The notes below the pieces were generated by a model. The model was not told where the DNA came from. It was given only the letters and a program-made list of their open reading frames with translations, and made no database searches. Below are positions 47,185 through 56,261 of a stretch of 64,000 nt of DNA, in pieces. This DNA comes from Calditrichaceae bacterium (GTDB lineage: Bacteria > Calditrichota > Calditrichia > RBG-13-44-9 > J075), in assembly GCA_013360445.1 (NCBI GenBank), contig JABWBP010000009.1, positions 1 to 64,000 on the forward strand. The letters run 5' to 3'. The position numbers were made by a program, and so were the translations under genes. Each line of letters opens with the position of its first letter. Position 1 is the stretch's first letter.

Positions 47185-49839
47185 ATGAAAACATCCCGGC
47201 AAATCCGGCAGGATTTTATAGACTTTTTCAAGAAGCACGGCCATACCTTTGTGCCCAGCTCCCCGGTGGTTCCCCATGAGGACCCCACCCTGCTGTTCAC
47301 CAACGCGGGCATGAACCAGTTCAAAGACGTGTTCCTGGAGACCGGAATCCGCCCCTACAATCGCGCCGCCAATTCCCAGAAGTGCATCCGGGTAAGCGGC
47401 AAGCACAACGACTTGGAGGAGGTGGGGCACGACACCTACCACCACACCTATTTCGAGATGCTGGGCAACTGGTCTTTCGGGGATTATTTCAAGAAAGAAG
47501 CGATCCGCTGGGCCTGGGAGCTGCTCACCGAAGTCTGGGGCATTCCCAAAGAGCGCCTCTACGCCACGGTCTTCGGCGGCGACGCAGAAGACGGGCTGGA
47601 GCCGGATGAGGAGGCGGAAAAGCTCTGGAAAGAGGTAACCGACATCGACCCCGCCCACGTGCGGCGCTTCGGGAAGAAAGACAATTTCTGGGAAATGGGC
47701 GATACCGGCCCCTGCGGCCCCTGCTCGGAAATCCACATCGACCTCACCGCGGACCTCTCCGGCGGCGACCTGGTCAACGCCGGCGATCCCCGGGTGATGG
47801 AAATCTGGAACCTTGTATTCATCCAGTTCAACCGCCAGGCCGACGGCAAATTGCAGCCGCTTCCCGCCAAACACGTGGACACCGGGATGGGCTTCGAGCG
47901 GGTGGTGCGGGTGCTGCAGAACGTGGAATCCAATTACGATACGGATATTTTCCTGCCCATCCTGGAGCACATCGGCAGAATCGCCGGGAAGCCCTACCGG
48001 GAAGCGAGCGCGGAGCAGCAGGTCGCCTTCCGGGTGATAGCCGACCATATCCGCATGCTCACCTTTTCGATCTCGGACGGCGGGCTGCCCTCCAACGAGG
48101 GGCGCGGCTACGTGATCCGGCGCATTCTCCGCCGCGCCGCCCGCTACGCCCGCAAGCTCAACCTGCACGAGCCTTTCATTTATCAATTAACCCCGACGGT
48201 AGTCGCCATCAACGGCGAGGCCTTTCCGGAGATCGTGGAAAAACAGTCCTACGTGATGGAAGTGATCAAAGCGGAAGAAGAAAATTTCAACAAGACCCTG
48301 GACCGCGGGCTGGAAATCTTCGGCGACATTGTGAAAAGGATCAAGGGTGAGGGGAAAAGGAGCATTCCCGGGGAGGAGGCCTTCCGGCTCTACGATACCT
48401 TCGGCTTCCCCCTGGACCTTACCCGCATCATGGCGCAGGAGCAGGAATTGAGCGTGGATGAAGCGGGATTCGAGGCGGAGATGGAAAAACAGCGCGAACG
48501 CGCCCGCAAGGCCGGAAAATTTACCCTCGCCGCGGTTTCATCAGACGATTGGGAGGTGCTGACCCCGGCGGAAGAAACCAAATTCGTGGGTTACGAGAAC
48601 ACCTCCATCGTCACCCGTATCCACAAAATTGCCCGGCGGAACGGGAATTATCACCTGGTGCTCGCCGAAACCCCTTTTTACGCCGAGGCCGGGGGGCAGG
48701 TGGGCGACCGGGGCAGGATCGTCGGCGAGGGGTTTGAGTTAGAAGTGGTCGATACCCAAAAAGAGGGCGGGCACAACGTGAGTATTTGCGTGAGCCGCGG
48801 CCCCCTGGAAATTAGCAACCCGGAGGTTCACGCCCTGGTGGACATGGAGCGGCGCACTCCCACCACTTACAACCACACCGCCACCCACCTGCTCCACGCG
48901 GCGCTGCGCAAGGTGTTGGGCGAGCACGTGCGCCAGGCCGGCTCGCTGGTGGCGCCGGACCATTTGCGCTTCGACTTCACCCACTTCAAAAAGGTGGAAA
49001 AGGAGCAGTTGGAGGAGATCGAGCGCATCGTCAACGAAAGAATTCAAAGCGATTTTGCGGTAGAATACTATTACACCGACTTCGACGCCGCCCGGAAGAA
49101 AGGGGCCATGGCCCTGTTCGGGGAAAAATACGGCGACGTGGTGCGGGTGGTCTCCATCGCGCCCTCCCCCAAGGACTCCCCGGTGAGTTTGGAGCTGTGC
49201 GGGGGCTGCCACGTGAAGCATACCGGGCAGATCGGCCCCTTTATCATTACCCAGGAGAGCAGCATTGCCAGCGGGGTGCGTCGCATCGAGGCGCTGACCG
49301 GCCCCAAAGCGGTGGAATACATCCAGCACTCCCGCAACCTGCTGCGGGATCTCGACCAGTTGCTCAACAGCCCGGCGGAGGGACTGGCTCCCCGGCTCAA
49401 GGAAATTTTAGACCAGGCCCGCAGCCTGGAAAAGCAATTGCAGCAGCTCAAAGCGCAGCAAGTGCTGCAACAGGGCGACGAATTTCTGCGCAAGGCGGAA
49501 AAGTTCGGGCAAATCTCCCTGGTGATCGGGGAATTCCAGGACGCCGACCTGGAGGTGTTGAAGCAATTGGGCGACACCCTGCGCCACAGATCGCCCTACA
49601 CCGTGGGGTTCCTGGTGAATCGCGCCGAAAACGGCGGGGTGGTCAATTTTGTCTGCACGGTTACGGATGATTTGATCAAGGAGAAAAAATTGGACGCCGG
49701 CAGCCTGGTGAAGCAGGCGGCGCAGATTGCCGGGGGCGGGGGCGGGGGCCGGCCGCACCTGGCCACCGCAGGCGCCAAAAACGCGGAAAAGCTCCCGGAA
49801 GTGCTGGAATTTGTGCGGAAAAAGCTGGCGGGATTGTAG
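47185..49839 (+). CDS. alaS: Alanyl-tRNA synthetase
   Basis: An 884-residue cytosolic class II synthetase that charges tRNA-Ala. The catalytic core begins at MKTSRQIRQDFIDFFKKHGH, with GRGYVIRRILRRAAR further on. The editing domain carries HTATHLLHAAL and CGGCHVKHTG, whose His and Cys bind zinc. The C-Ala domain ends with the glycine-rich GGGGGGRPHLATAGAK. Full length for bacterial AlaS. AGGA precedes the ATG closely. Confidence 0.98.
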   Translation: MKTSRQIRQDFIDFFKKHGHTFVPSSPVVPHEDPTLLFTNAGMNQFKDVFLETGIRPYNRAANSQKCIRVSGKHNDLEEVGHDTYHHTYFEMLGNWSFGDYFKKEAIRWAWELLTEVWGIPKERLYATVFGGDAEDGLEPDEEAEKLWKEVTDIDPAHVRRFGKKDNFWEMGDTGPCGPCSEIHIDLTADLSGGDLVNAGDPRVMEIWNLVFIQFNRQADGKLQPLPAKHVDTGMGFERVVRVLQNVESNYDTDIFLPILEHIGRIAGKPYREASAEQQVAFRVIADHIRMLTFSISDGGLPSNEGRGYVIRRILRRAARYARKLNLHEPFIYQLTPTVVAINGEAFPEIVEKQSYVMEVIKAEEENFNKTLDRGLEIFGDIVKRIKGEGKRSIPGEEAFRLYDTFGFPLDLTRIMAQEQELSVDEAGFEAEMEKQRERARKAGKFTLAAVSSDDWEVLTPAEETKFVGYENTSIVTRIHKIARRNGNYHLVLAETPFYAEAGGQVGDRGRIVGEGFELEVVDTQKEGGHNVSICVSRGPLEISNPEVHALVDMERRTPTTYNHTATHLLHAALRKVLGEHVRQAGSLVAPDHLRFDFTHFKKVEKEQLEEIERIVNERIQSDFAVEYYYTDFDAARKKGAMALFGEKYGDVVRVVSIAPSPKDSPVSLELCGGCHVKHTGQIGPFIITQESSIASGVRRIEALTGPKAVEYIQHSRNLLRDLDQLLNSPAEGLAPRLKEILDQARSLEKQLQQLKAQQVLQQGDEFLRKAEKFGQISLVIGEFQDADLEVLKQLGDTLRHRSPYTVGFLVNRAENGGVVNFVCTVTDDLIKEKKLDAGSLVKQAAQIAGGGGGGRPHLATAGAKNAEKLPEVLEFVRKKLAGL

Positions 49840-49998
49840 TGTTCAAGTGTTCGTGTGTTCAGGTGTTTAAGTATTTTGGTTTTGAGTTTCTCGTTTCAAG
49901 CTTATAATACTCAAACACCCGAACACCTGAACACCACAACACCTGAACACCATAATACCTGAACACCATAATACCTGAACACCATAATACCCGAACAC
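49839..49998. repeat. GTGTTCAGGTGTT / ACCTGAACACC array between convergent genes
   Basis: A left arm (49839-49880) of GTGTTCAAGTGTTCG and TGTGTTCAGGTGTT words is followed by a right arm (49908-49998). The right arm holds about five copies of ACCTGAACACCATAAT. The array fills the whole gap between the alaS stop and the stop of the convergent hydrolase gene, so a bidirectional terminator role is plausible. Confidence 0.9.
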
Positions 49999-51576
49999 TT
50001 ATTCCCCTCTAATCTTCTCGAACGTGTACTCCAGGGTATCCACCCAGTCCGGGCGGACTTTTACCCGGAAGCGGGCAACCTCCCCGGCGTCATTCAGCTC
50101 GAAATAAATAAAACTCTCCTGCCACACCGCGCTACTCCACTTGCAGCGGAAGGTATCGTATTGCCAGTGCTCTAAGGTTCCGGTAATGCCGGGGTGCGCT
50201 AAGGGATAGAGGGTCATTTTGTTGTTGGCCAGTTCGATCTTCGCCGCCCCGTAGATGTCGTTGTGGTAGCTTCCCGCATAGTGTTGCAGGGAGTGGCTCG
50301 ATTGGGTATTGGCGACCCGCGCCGCCAACTGCCTCTCTCTCGCCTCCCGCTCTCTCTGCTCCCGCCCGCGATTGCGCTCCAGGTAGCGAGCGCTCCAGTC
50401 CTGTAAATCCGTCCCTAAATAAACGTCGTACACGTGCAGGGCCAGCGCCTGCATCAGGCTGTGGTCTTCCCGGTTGGTGAGCACCGCCACTCCCAGGTTC
50501 TCTTCCGGCATGAAGCCGGTGTAAGAGAACATCCCGTCCAACCCCCCGGTATGGCTGACGATCAGCCGCCCGCGGTAGTCGCTCAAGTCCCAGCCCAGCC
50601 CGTACAGGGAAAAATGGGTGAAGGGGTTGAATTTGCGGTTGGCGGCGCTGATCTGGCGCAGCGTGTGGGGCTTGCGGGTCTCCTCGATGACCGCACTGTC
50701 TAACAGTTGCTCCCCGTTGAAGGCGCCGTGCGCCAATTGCAAGCGCAGCCATTGCGCCAGGTCGCTCACGCTGGAATTGATCCCCGCCGCTGCCCCGGCG
50801 TTATCCACGTTCAGGTAGGCAACGGGCAGCAGCCGGCCCTCTACCATCAGGTGCGGGGTAGCGACGTTCTCCATCTTCTCTAAGGTTTTCACGCTGGTGT
50901 TGCTGCGATTCATGCCCAGGGGGCGGAAAAAGCGCTCGGCGATAAAATCGTCCCAACTCTGCCCGGTGACGCTGAGGATCACCTCCCCGGCGACTAAGAA
51001 CATCTGGTTAGAGTAGCCGTAGCCGGTGCGGAAGTCGTACACCGGCTTCTGGTAACGGATGCTCCGCAGCGCCTCATCGCGGGAGTAAATCGATCCCCAC
51101 CAGGCCCAATCCCCGCCCCAGGTGGCCAGCCCGCTGCGGTGACAGAGCAAATCCCGCACGGTGATTTTGCGGGTGGCCTCCGGGTCGTAAAGCTGGAACT
51201 CCGGCAGGTATTTGAGCACCGGGTCGTCCCAGGAAATTTTCCCCTCCTGCACCAGCATTCCCAGGGCCGCGGCGGTAAACGCCTTGCTGTTGGAGGCGAT
51301 GGCGAAGAGGGTATGGGCGTCCACCGGTTCGCTTTTGCGAATATCGCGCACCCCGTAGCCTTTGGCCAGCGCCGTGCTATCGTTTTTCACCACCGCAATG
51401 GACAGGCCGGGGATTTGCCAATCCGCCAGCGCCTTCTCCACGTAGGCATCCAGGCCCTCAAGCGGCGAGCCGGCAATGGCGGCGGGGTTTTGGGCCTGCC
51501 CGCGGTTGCCCGCGGCGGCGAGGAAGCAAATAAAGATTGCAATTTGCATCGAATAACAAAATCGGCGAGGTTTCAT
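49999..51576 (-). CDS. Serine hydrolase, beta-lactamase/class C PBP family
   Basis: A 525-residue exported hydrolase. After a signal peptide ending near RGQAQ, the beta-lactamase fold shows SNSK (SxxK nucleophile, in AIASNSKAFTAAALG), YSN (YxN, in YGYSNQMF) and HTGG (in VSHTGGLDGMFSYTG). The C-terminal 120 residues are a DUF3471-like beta domain. Related proteins are esterases or D-amino-acid peptidases; true beta-lactamase activity should not be assumed. I start at MKPRRFCY (51576), with AGGA eight bases upstream. No neighbour suggests a substrate. Confidence 0.9.
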   Translation of the reverse strand: MKPRRFCYSMQIAIFICFLAAAGNRGQAQNPAAIAGSPLEGLDAYVEKALADWQIPGLSIAVVKNDSTALAKGYGVRDIRKSEPVDAHTLFAIASNSKAFTAAALGMLVQEGKISWDDPVLKYLPEFQLYDPEATRKITVRDLLCHRSGLATWGGDWAWWGSIYSRDEALRSIRYQKPVYDFRTGYGYSNQMFLVAGEVILSVTGQSWDDFIAERFFRPLGMNRSNTSVKTLEKMENVATPHLMVEGRLLPVAYLNVDNAGAAAGINSSVSDLAQWLRLQLAHGAFNGEQLLDSAVIEETRKPHTLRQISAANRKFNPFTHFSLYGLGWDLSDYRGRLIVSHTGGLDGMFSYTGFMPEENLGVAVLTNREDHSLMQALALHVYDVYLGTDLQDWSARYLERNRGREQREREARERQLAARVANTQSSHSLQHYAGSYHNDIYGAAKIELANNKMTLYPLAHPGITGTLEHWQYDTFRCKWSSAVWQESFIYFELNDAGEVARFRVKVRPDWVDTLEYTFEKIRGE

Positions 51577-51747
51577 GTTGTTTTTCCTGTTAAAATTCAC
51601 TCTAAATTAGTAATTGATCGGGAATGATACAAATTTGCCGTGCAAAAAAAAATTTTATTCCCAAAAACCTTTTTATTTGCATATTTCAATAATCTGTTTA
51701 AATTCCGTTCAAATTCCTTTATCCGAAACAATAATCGGGAGGCTGTT

Positions 51748-52185
51748 ATGTCAAAAGGAACAGTCAACAAAGTGATTTTGGTGGGAAGATTGGGCAGCGA
51801 TCCGGAAATCCGCTACACCCCCTCCGGCGCTCCGGTCGCCAATTTCAATATCGCCACCGACCGCGCCTTTAAGGATAAAGACGGGGCCTGGCAAAACGAG
51901 ACCACCTGGCACCGCATCGTGCTCTGGAACCGCCAGGCGGAATTTGCCAAGGAGTATCTCAAGAAGGGCAACAAGGTGTTCGTGGAAGGCCGCATCCAGC
52001 ACCGGGAATGGCAGGATCAAAACGGGCAGAAACGCACCACTACCGAGGTCGTCGGTTTCGAGGTTCAAATGCTGGATTCCCCGGGGCAGCGGGCGGAAGC
52101 AGCCGGCGGCGCTCCCCCGGCGCAGGCTACGGAGCTTACCCCGCCGGAAGATATGGGAGCCCCGCCCGATGACGTTCCGTTCTAA
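51748..52185 (+). CDS. ssb: Single-stranded DNA-binding protein
   Basis: A 145-residue OB-fold protein that coats single-stranded DNA and recruits repair proteins. It begins MSKGTVNKVILVGRLGSDPEIRY and has the family stretch FVEGRIQHREWQD. A disordered P/A/E-rich tail ends in the conserved acidic tip DDVPF, which binds partner proteins. GGGAGG precedes ATG 51748. In-frame codons upstream to 51640 are A+T-rich leader and were excluded. A terminator follows. Confidence 0.97.
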   Translation: MSKGTVNKVILVGRLGSDPEIRYTPSGAPVANFNIATDRAFKDKDGAWQNETTWHRIVLWNRQAEFAKEYLKKGNKVFVEGRIQHREWQDQNGQKRTTTEVVGFEVQMLDSPGQRAEAAGGAPPAQATELTPPEDMGAPPDDVPF

Positions 52186-52241
52186 ACGGCTTGCCCCACC
52201 CCGGGCCTGCCCCGGCAGCCGCGCGCCATTGCGCTTTTCGG

Positions 52242-52277
52242 AAAGCTCCCCGGAAAAATTCGGGGAGCTTTTTATTT
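52242..52277 (+). terminator. Intrinsic terminator of ssb
   Basis: AAAGCTCCCCG (52242-52252), loop GAAAAATT, CGGGGAGCTTT (52261-52271), then TTATTTTTA. This is a classic Rho-independent terminator 56 bp after the ssb stop. Confidence 0.92.
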
Positions 52278-52354
52278 TTATCCTCGTGTAAACCATATTA
52301 AATTGGACGCGTAATGTCGGAAGAAAAGGATATATTTATCAGGAGAGTAACATT

Positions 52355-52984
52355 ATGAAAACATATCGCTTTGCAGGATTGATTCTGGCGCTTTTGCTCC
52401 TGGCCGGCCCGCTGGCGGCGCAGGAAGAAGTTCTGGAATCCGCCCCGACCCATAAAAGCGAGCGGAGCTTTACCATCTCTCTGGCAACCTCCGGATTAGG
52501 AATCGGGGGGGCGTACCGCTTTACCCTGCCGGCCTATTCTCACATCGGCTTCACCCTGGAGTTTTTCATCATGCGGGATGACAATGAGTTGGAATTGTAT
52601 GATCCCTACTTCAATCGCTATATCAAACTCAACGACCTGAACCGCCTGTTTTTGATCCCCGCCAATGTCGAGCTGAAAAAACGCCTGTTCGTGAACGACA
52701 TCGAAGACGATTTTCGGCCTCATATCGTTTTGGAAGGCGGCATGGTTTTCGGAATGAACTTCCCCAACGAGGCGTACGTGGACGGCAACGTGATCAAAGC
52801 GGATAATGAATATCAAATCGCGCCCAGCCTGGCCATCGGGGTGGGAGTTGATTTCACCACCAAGAAAACCTATTTTGCCACCCTGCGCACCCAGTACCGC
52901 TTCACCCAATTCACCGAACCGATTGCCGGAACCAAAGACCACTCCGCATTCGAGATCAAGTTCGAGATCGGCGGGCAACGCTGA
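52355..52984 (+). CDS. Predicted outer-membrane beta-barrel protein
   Basis: A 209-residue exported protein with signal peptide ending in PLAAQ. The rest alternates hydrophobic and polar residues in beta strands (FTISLATSGLGIGGAYRFTL, HIGFTLEFFIMR, TYFATLRTQYRFTQF) and ends in an amphipathic strand FEIKFEIGG. This build is typical of small outer-membrane barrels. No specific family is recognised. GGAGAG precedes the ATG. Confidence 0.75.
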   Translation: MKTYRFAGLILALLLLAGPLAAQEEVLESAPTHKSERSFTISLATSGLGIGGAYRFTLPAYSHIGFTLEFFIMRDDNELELYDPYFNRYIKLNDLNRLFLIPANVELKKRLFVNDIEDDFRPHIVLEGGMVFGMNFPNEAYVDGNVIKADNEYQIAPSLAIGVGVDFTTKKTYFATLRTQYRFTQFTEPIAGTKDHSAFEIKFEIGGQR

Positions 52985-52990
52985 GGGGGA

Positions 52991-53095
52991 AACGTAATTC
53001 GTAAACCGTAATGCGTAACTTGGATTGCGTATTCCGTATTGCGTATTCCGTTTTTTTTTCGCATTACGCTTTACGTTTTACGCCTTACGTCTCCC
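52991..53095. repeat. ACGTAATTCGTAAACCG / TTACGCCTTACGT two-armed array
   Basis: ACGTAATTCGTAA, GTAATGCGTAA and GCGTATTCCGTATT words are followed by GCATTACGCTTTACG and TTACGCCTTACGTC. The outer ends GGGGGAAACGTAA and TTACGTCTCCCCC are nearly inverted. It lies between the barrel gene and cinA. Confidence 0.85.
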
Positions 53096-53119
53096 CCCTT
53101 TCCCCTAACCCCGGAACCC

Positions 53120-54400
53120 ATGAAAGCTACCATCATCTCCATCGGCAATGAGTTGTTGAACGGAAAAACCGTTAACAGCAACGCGGCGTTTATTGCGGCA
53201 AAATTGTATGAGATCGGGATCGTTACCGGGCGGGTCGTCGCCATCCGGGATGAAACCGCGGCCATTTTAGAGAGCTTAGAGCAGGCGCTGGCGCAATCCG
53301 AAGTGGTCATCACCACCGGCGGGCTGGGCCCCACCCCGGACGATATTACCAAAAACGCCCTGGCGGATTTCTTCCAATGCGAAATGGTATTTCACGAGGC
53401 CATCTGGCAGAAAATCGAGCAGCGCTTCCGGCAGCGGGGCATCCCGGCGCCGGAGGTCAACCGGGTGCAGGCCTGGATACCGGCGAAAGCCCGCCTGCTC
53501 GACAATCCCATCGGCACCGCCCCGGCGCTGCACTTTGAAACGCCCGTCCCCGGCGGCATTGCCGCGGGCGGCGCAGCGAGACACACTTTGGTGCTGCCCG
53601 GCGTTCCCCAGGAAATGAAAACGATCATGGCCGAAAGCGTCATCCCCTTTCTGCGGGAAATAAACACCGCCGGGCTGATCGAAGTACATCTCTACCGCAC
53701 CACCGGCGTCGCCGAATCAAAGATTTATGAGCATTGCCGCGCTTTGCTGGAAAGCCGCCCGGAGTATGAAGTCGCTTTCCTGCCCAAAACCACCGGGGTG
53801 GATCTGCGCATCGCCCTGCGGGAAAAAGACGCGGCAAAAAAGCAGCGATTTGCCGAATTCGAAGCCGGGCTTTTTCAAACCATCGGCAAATATATTTATA
53901 CCACCGGGCCGGAGGAATTGGAAGAAGTGGTCGGGAAGCTGCTGCGGGAGCGCCGTTTGACCCTGGCGGCGGCGGAAAGCTGCACCGGGGGACTGGTGCA
54001 GGATAAAATCACCGATGTTGCCGGCAGCTCGGATTACTTTCTCGGCGGGATGGTCGCCTACAGCAACGAGAGCAAAATGCGGCACTTAGGCGTGCGGGCG
54101 GAATCGCTGCAACGCTACGGCGCGGTGAGCGAAGCGGCGGCGAAGGAAATGGCCGAAGGGGTTCGCCGCGCTTTCGGCGCCGACATCGGCATCTCCACCA
54201 CCGGCATTGCCGGCCCCGGTGGGGCGACGCCGGAAAAGCCGGTGGGATTGATCTACCTCGGCCTGGCCACGGTGCAGAAAACGGTAGCGAAGAAATTTCT
54301 GCTCATCGGCGACCGGGTGATGATCAAAGAGCGGGGCGCGCAGGCGGCGCTGGAACTGCTGCGGCGGGAGCTGTTAGGGATGGAAAACACAACGAGATGA
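53120..54400 (+). CDS. cinA: CinA: competence/damage-inducible protein, NMN amidohydrolase
   Basis: A 426-residue cytosolic protein of two domains. The N-terminal COG1058 domain (residues 1-170) resembles molybdopterin-binding MoaB: IISIGNELLNGKTVNSNAAF and TTGGLGPTPDDITKNALADFF. The C-terminal PncC domain (about 265-420) has AAAESCTGGLVQDKITDVAGS and TTGIAGPGGATPEKPVGL. It deamidates NMN for pyridine nucleotide recycling. The start is MKATIISIGNELLNGKT; upstream in-frame codons are repeat words. Confidence 0.95.
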   Translation: MKATIISIGNELLNGKTVNSNAAFIAAKLYEIGIVTGRVVAIRDETAAILESLEQALAQSEVVITTGGLGPTPDDITKNALADFFQCEMVFHEAIWQKIEQRFRQRGIPAPEVNRVQAWIPAKARLLDNPIGTAPALHFETPVPGGIAAGGAARHTLVLPGVPQEMKTIMAESVIPFLREINTAGLIEVHLYRTTGVAESKIYEHCRALLESRPEYEVAFLPKTTGVDLRIALREKDAAKKQRFAEFEAGLFQTIGKYIYTTGPEELEEVVGKLLRERRLTLAAAESCTGGLVQDKITDVAGSSDYFLGGMVAYSNESKMRHLGVRAESLQRYGAVSEAAAKEMAEGVRRAFGADIGISTTGIAGPGGATPEKPVGLIYLGLATVQKTVAKKFLLIGDRVMIKERGAQAALELLRRELLGMENTTR

Positions 54401-54446
54401 CAGATAGAGACGGGATGGATTTTCAGCCCTGGTTGAATGAATTTTT

Positions 54447-54558
54447 GTTGATTTTGCCGCAGATTTTCACAGATAAAACACGGATTACGCCTTATTTTAA
54501 AGCTAAAAACAACAAAATCCGTGCGAATCCGCGTTAATCTGTGGCAAAAATTTCAACT
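54447..54558. repeat. GCCGCAGATTTTCACAGAT / ATCTGTGGC two-armed array
   Basis: GTTGATTTTGCCGCAGATT, CACAGATAAAACACGGATT on the left and AATCCGTGCGAATCCGCG, TTAATCTGTGGCAAAAATTTCAAC on the right form an inverted array. It fills much of the 197-bp cinA-NUDIX gap. Confidence 0.88.
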
Positions 54559-54597
54559 TGTAATTCGCATTGTTAATCATCTTGAATAGAATGTATC

Positions 54598-55104
54598 ATG
54601 CAATACCTCCTCCGGCTGCTCCGCGGCTGCCTCATCATCTTTCAGCGAACCCTCTACTGGCTCACCCTGGGGCACTTTCCCCCGCCCTTCGTCAGCGTAA
54701 ACGTGATCATCTGTGATGGCGATCAGGCGCTGCTGATCGACCGCCGCGACGGACTGGGGCTGGGACTGCCGGGAGGCTTCGTGGGGCTGAAGGAGAAGGT
54801 GGAAAAGGCCGCCGCCCGCGAGGTGCAAGAGGAAACCGGCCTGAAGGTGGAATTGGGCCGCCTGGTCACGGTATTGTCGGGGAAACGCCGGGGAAGCCAC
54901 ATTTATGCAACCTGCCTCATTTATGAAGCGAGAATTACCGGTGATAAAGTTACCCGCGATTCGGTCGAAGGAAAGTGCCGCTGGATTCCCCTCGGTCAAA
55001 TCGAAACGCACCGCTTCGCCATCGACCATTTCGAGGCGCTGAAATTATACCGCGAGTCGAAAAGCCATGAAAGCGCTGATTCTGAACCAAATCTGCGATC
55101 TTAG
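54598..55104 (+). CDS. NUDIX hydrolase
   Basis: A 168-residue protein with a complete Nudix box, GFVGLKEKVEKAAAREVQEE followed by TGL (Gx5Ex7REUxEExGU), which binds Mg and cleaves nucleoside diphosphate-linked compounds. The N-terminal 25 residues are hydrophobic/basic (QYLLRLLRGCLIIFQRTLYWL) and could associate with the membrane. The substrate cannot be told. Its last 38 nt overlap the start of the alcohol dehydrogenase gene in another frame. Confidence 0.92.
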   Translation: MQYLLRLLRGCLIIFQRTLYWLTLGHFPPPFVSVNVIICDGDQALLIDRRDGLGLGLPGGFVGLKEKVEKAAAREVQEETGLKVELGRLVTVLSGKRRGSHIYATCLIYEARITGDKVTRDSVEGKCRWIPLGQIETHRFAIDHFEALKLYRESKSHESADSEPNLRS

Positions 55105-56095
55105 CCAAACCCGCGAACCGCTGACAGCGGCGGAACTGCCCCTGCCGGAGCCGGGCGAGCGTGAAATCCGGCTGAAAGTCTCCGTCTGCGGGGTTTGCCA
55201 TACCGAGTTAGATGAAATCGAAGGGCGCACGCCCCCGCCGGCGTTCCCGGTGGTGTTGGGGCACCAGGTGGTCGGGCGGGTAGAAAAAAATGGCCCGGGC
55301 GCCGGGAAATTTAAAATCGGCGAGCGGGTGGGCGTGGCCTGGATATTTTCCGCCTGCGGAACGTGCCGGTTCTGCCGGGAAGGAAATGAGAATTTATGCC
55401 CGGAATTCCGCGCCAGCGGGCGCGACGCCAACGGCGGCTACGCGGAATATATGGTTGCGCCGGAGGATTTCGCCTATCCCATCCCGGCGATCTTTTCCGA
55501 TGCGGAAGCCGCGCCGCTGCTCTGCGCCGGGGCCATCGGCTACCGCTCCCTGCGCTTAACGAACCTGAAGAACGGGCAAAGCCTGGGGCTGACCGGTTTC
55601 GGCGCTTCGGGCCACCTGGTACTAATGATGGTCAAACAGAAGTATCCCAACAGCCAGGTGTTCGTATTTGCCCGCAGCGAGAAAGAGCAAGAATTTGCCC
55701 GGGAGTTAGGGGCGGCGTGGGCGGGGGATACCAAAGAAGCCGCCCCGGAGAAATTAGACGCCGTCATCGACACCACCCCGGTCTGGAAGCCGGTGGTGGA
55801 AGCGCTGCGGAATTTGAAACCGGGAGGACGGCTGGTCATCAACGCGATTCGCAAAGAGGAGATCGACAAAGCGGAATTGCTGAAGTTAGATTATCCGGAG
55901 CACCTCTGGCTGGAAAAGGAGATCAAAAGCGTGGCCAACGTGGAGCGGCGCGACGTGGCGGAATTCCTGAAATTAGCGGCGCAGATTCCCATCAAACCGG
56001 AATACCGGGAATACCCTTTGAACGAAGCCAACCGGGCGCTGTTGGAGTTAAAGGAGCGCAAAATCCGGGGCGCGAAGGTTTTGAGAGTTGGTTAA
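55067..56095 (+). CDS. Zinc-dependent alcohol dehydrogenase family protein
   Basis: A 342-residue MDR-superfamily oxidoreductase. Catalytic zinc ligands are in CGVCHTELDE and GHQVVGRVEKNG. The structural zinc lobe is CGTCRFCREGNENLC (four Cys). The Rossmann motif is LTGFGASGHLVLMMV. It resembles the NAD(P)-dependent alcohol dehydrogenases with a degenerate GxGxxG. The start lies inside the NUDIX gene (38-nt overlap), so the two are likely coupled. Confidence 0.92.
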   Translation: MKALILNQICDLSQTREPLTAAELPLPEPGEREIRLKVSVCGVCHTELDEIEGRTPPPAFPVVLGHQVVGRVEKNGPGAGKFKIGERVGVAWIFSACGTCRFCREGNENLCPEFRASGRDANGGYAEYMVAPEDFAYPIPAIFSDAEAAPLLCAGAIGYRSLRLTNLKNGQSLGLTGFGASGHLVLMMVKQKYPNSQVFVFARSEKEQEFARELGAAWAGDTKEAAPEKLDAVIDTTPVWKPVVEALRNLKPGGRLVINAIRKEEIDKAELLKLDYPEHLWLEKEIKSVANVERRDVAEFLKLAAQIPIKPEYREYPLNEANRALLELKERKIRGAKVLRVG

Positions 56096-56258
56096 CAGGA
56101 GCAGGAGCAGGAGCGGGAGCAGGGGCAGCTATAGGCAGGAGTGCAAATTTTAATTTGCAATATTCACCATTTCACCCCGGTTCCCTGCGGTTGGTGCTGC
56201 TGTCCCTGCAAAACTGAAGTTTTGCACTCCTGCCACCTGCTCCTGCCCCTGCCCCTAT
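56096..56258. repeat. Nested repeat: GGAGCA arms around an AGGAGTG element
   Basis: Outer arms are GCAGGAGCAGGAGCGGG (56101 on) and CTGCTCCTGCCCCTGCCCC (to 56255). Inside lies the AGGAGTG element, copy 2 (56137-56231), bounded by AGGAGTG and CACTCCT. It has hairpins GCAAATTTTAATTTGC at the left and GCAAAACTGAAGTTTTGC at the right. The block occupies the gap between two convergent genes. Confidence 0.88.
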
Positions 56259-56261
56259 TTT

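Noticed and set aside
47164-48186. Minus-strand open frame, 340 codons, opposite alaS
   Set aside because: AlaS is complete and conserved on the other strand; the antisense frame has no ribosome site or motif.
49999-51576. Antibiotic-resistance beta-lactamase
   Set aside because: Fold motifs fit, but the DUF3471-like C-terminal domain and the length point to the esterase/peptidase branch; no resistance context.
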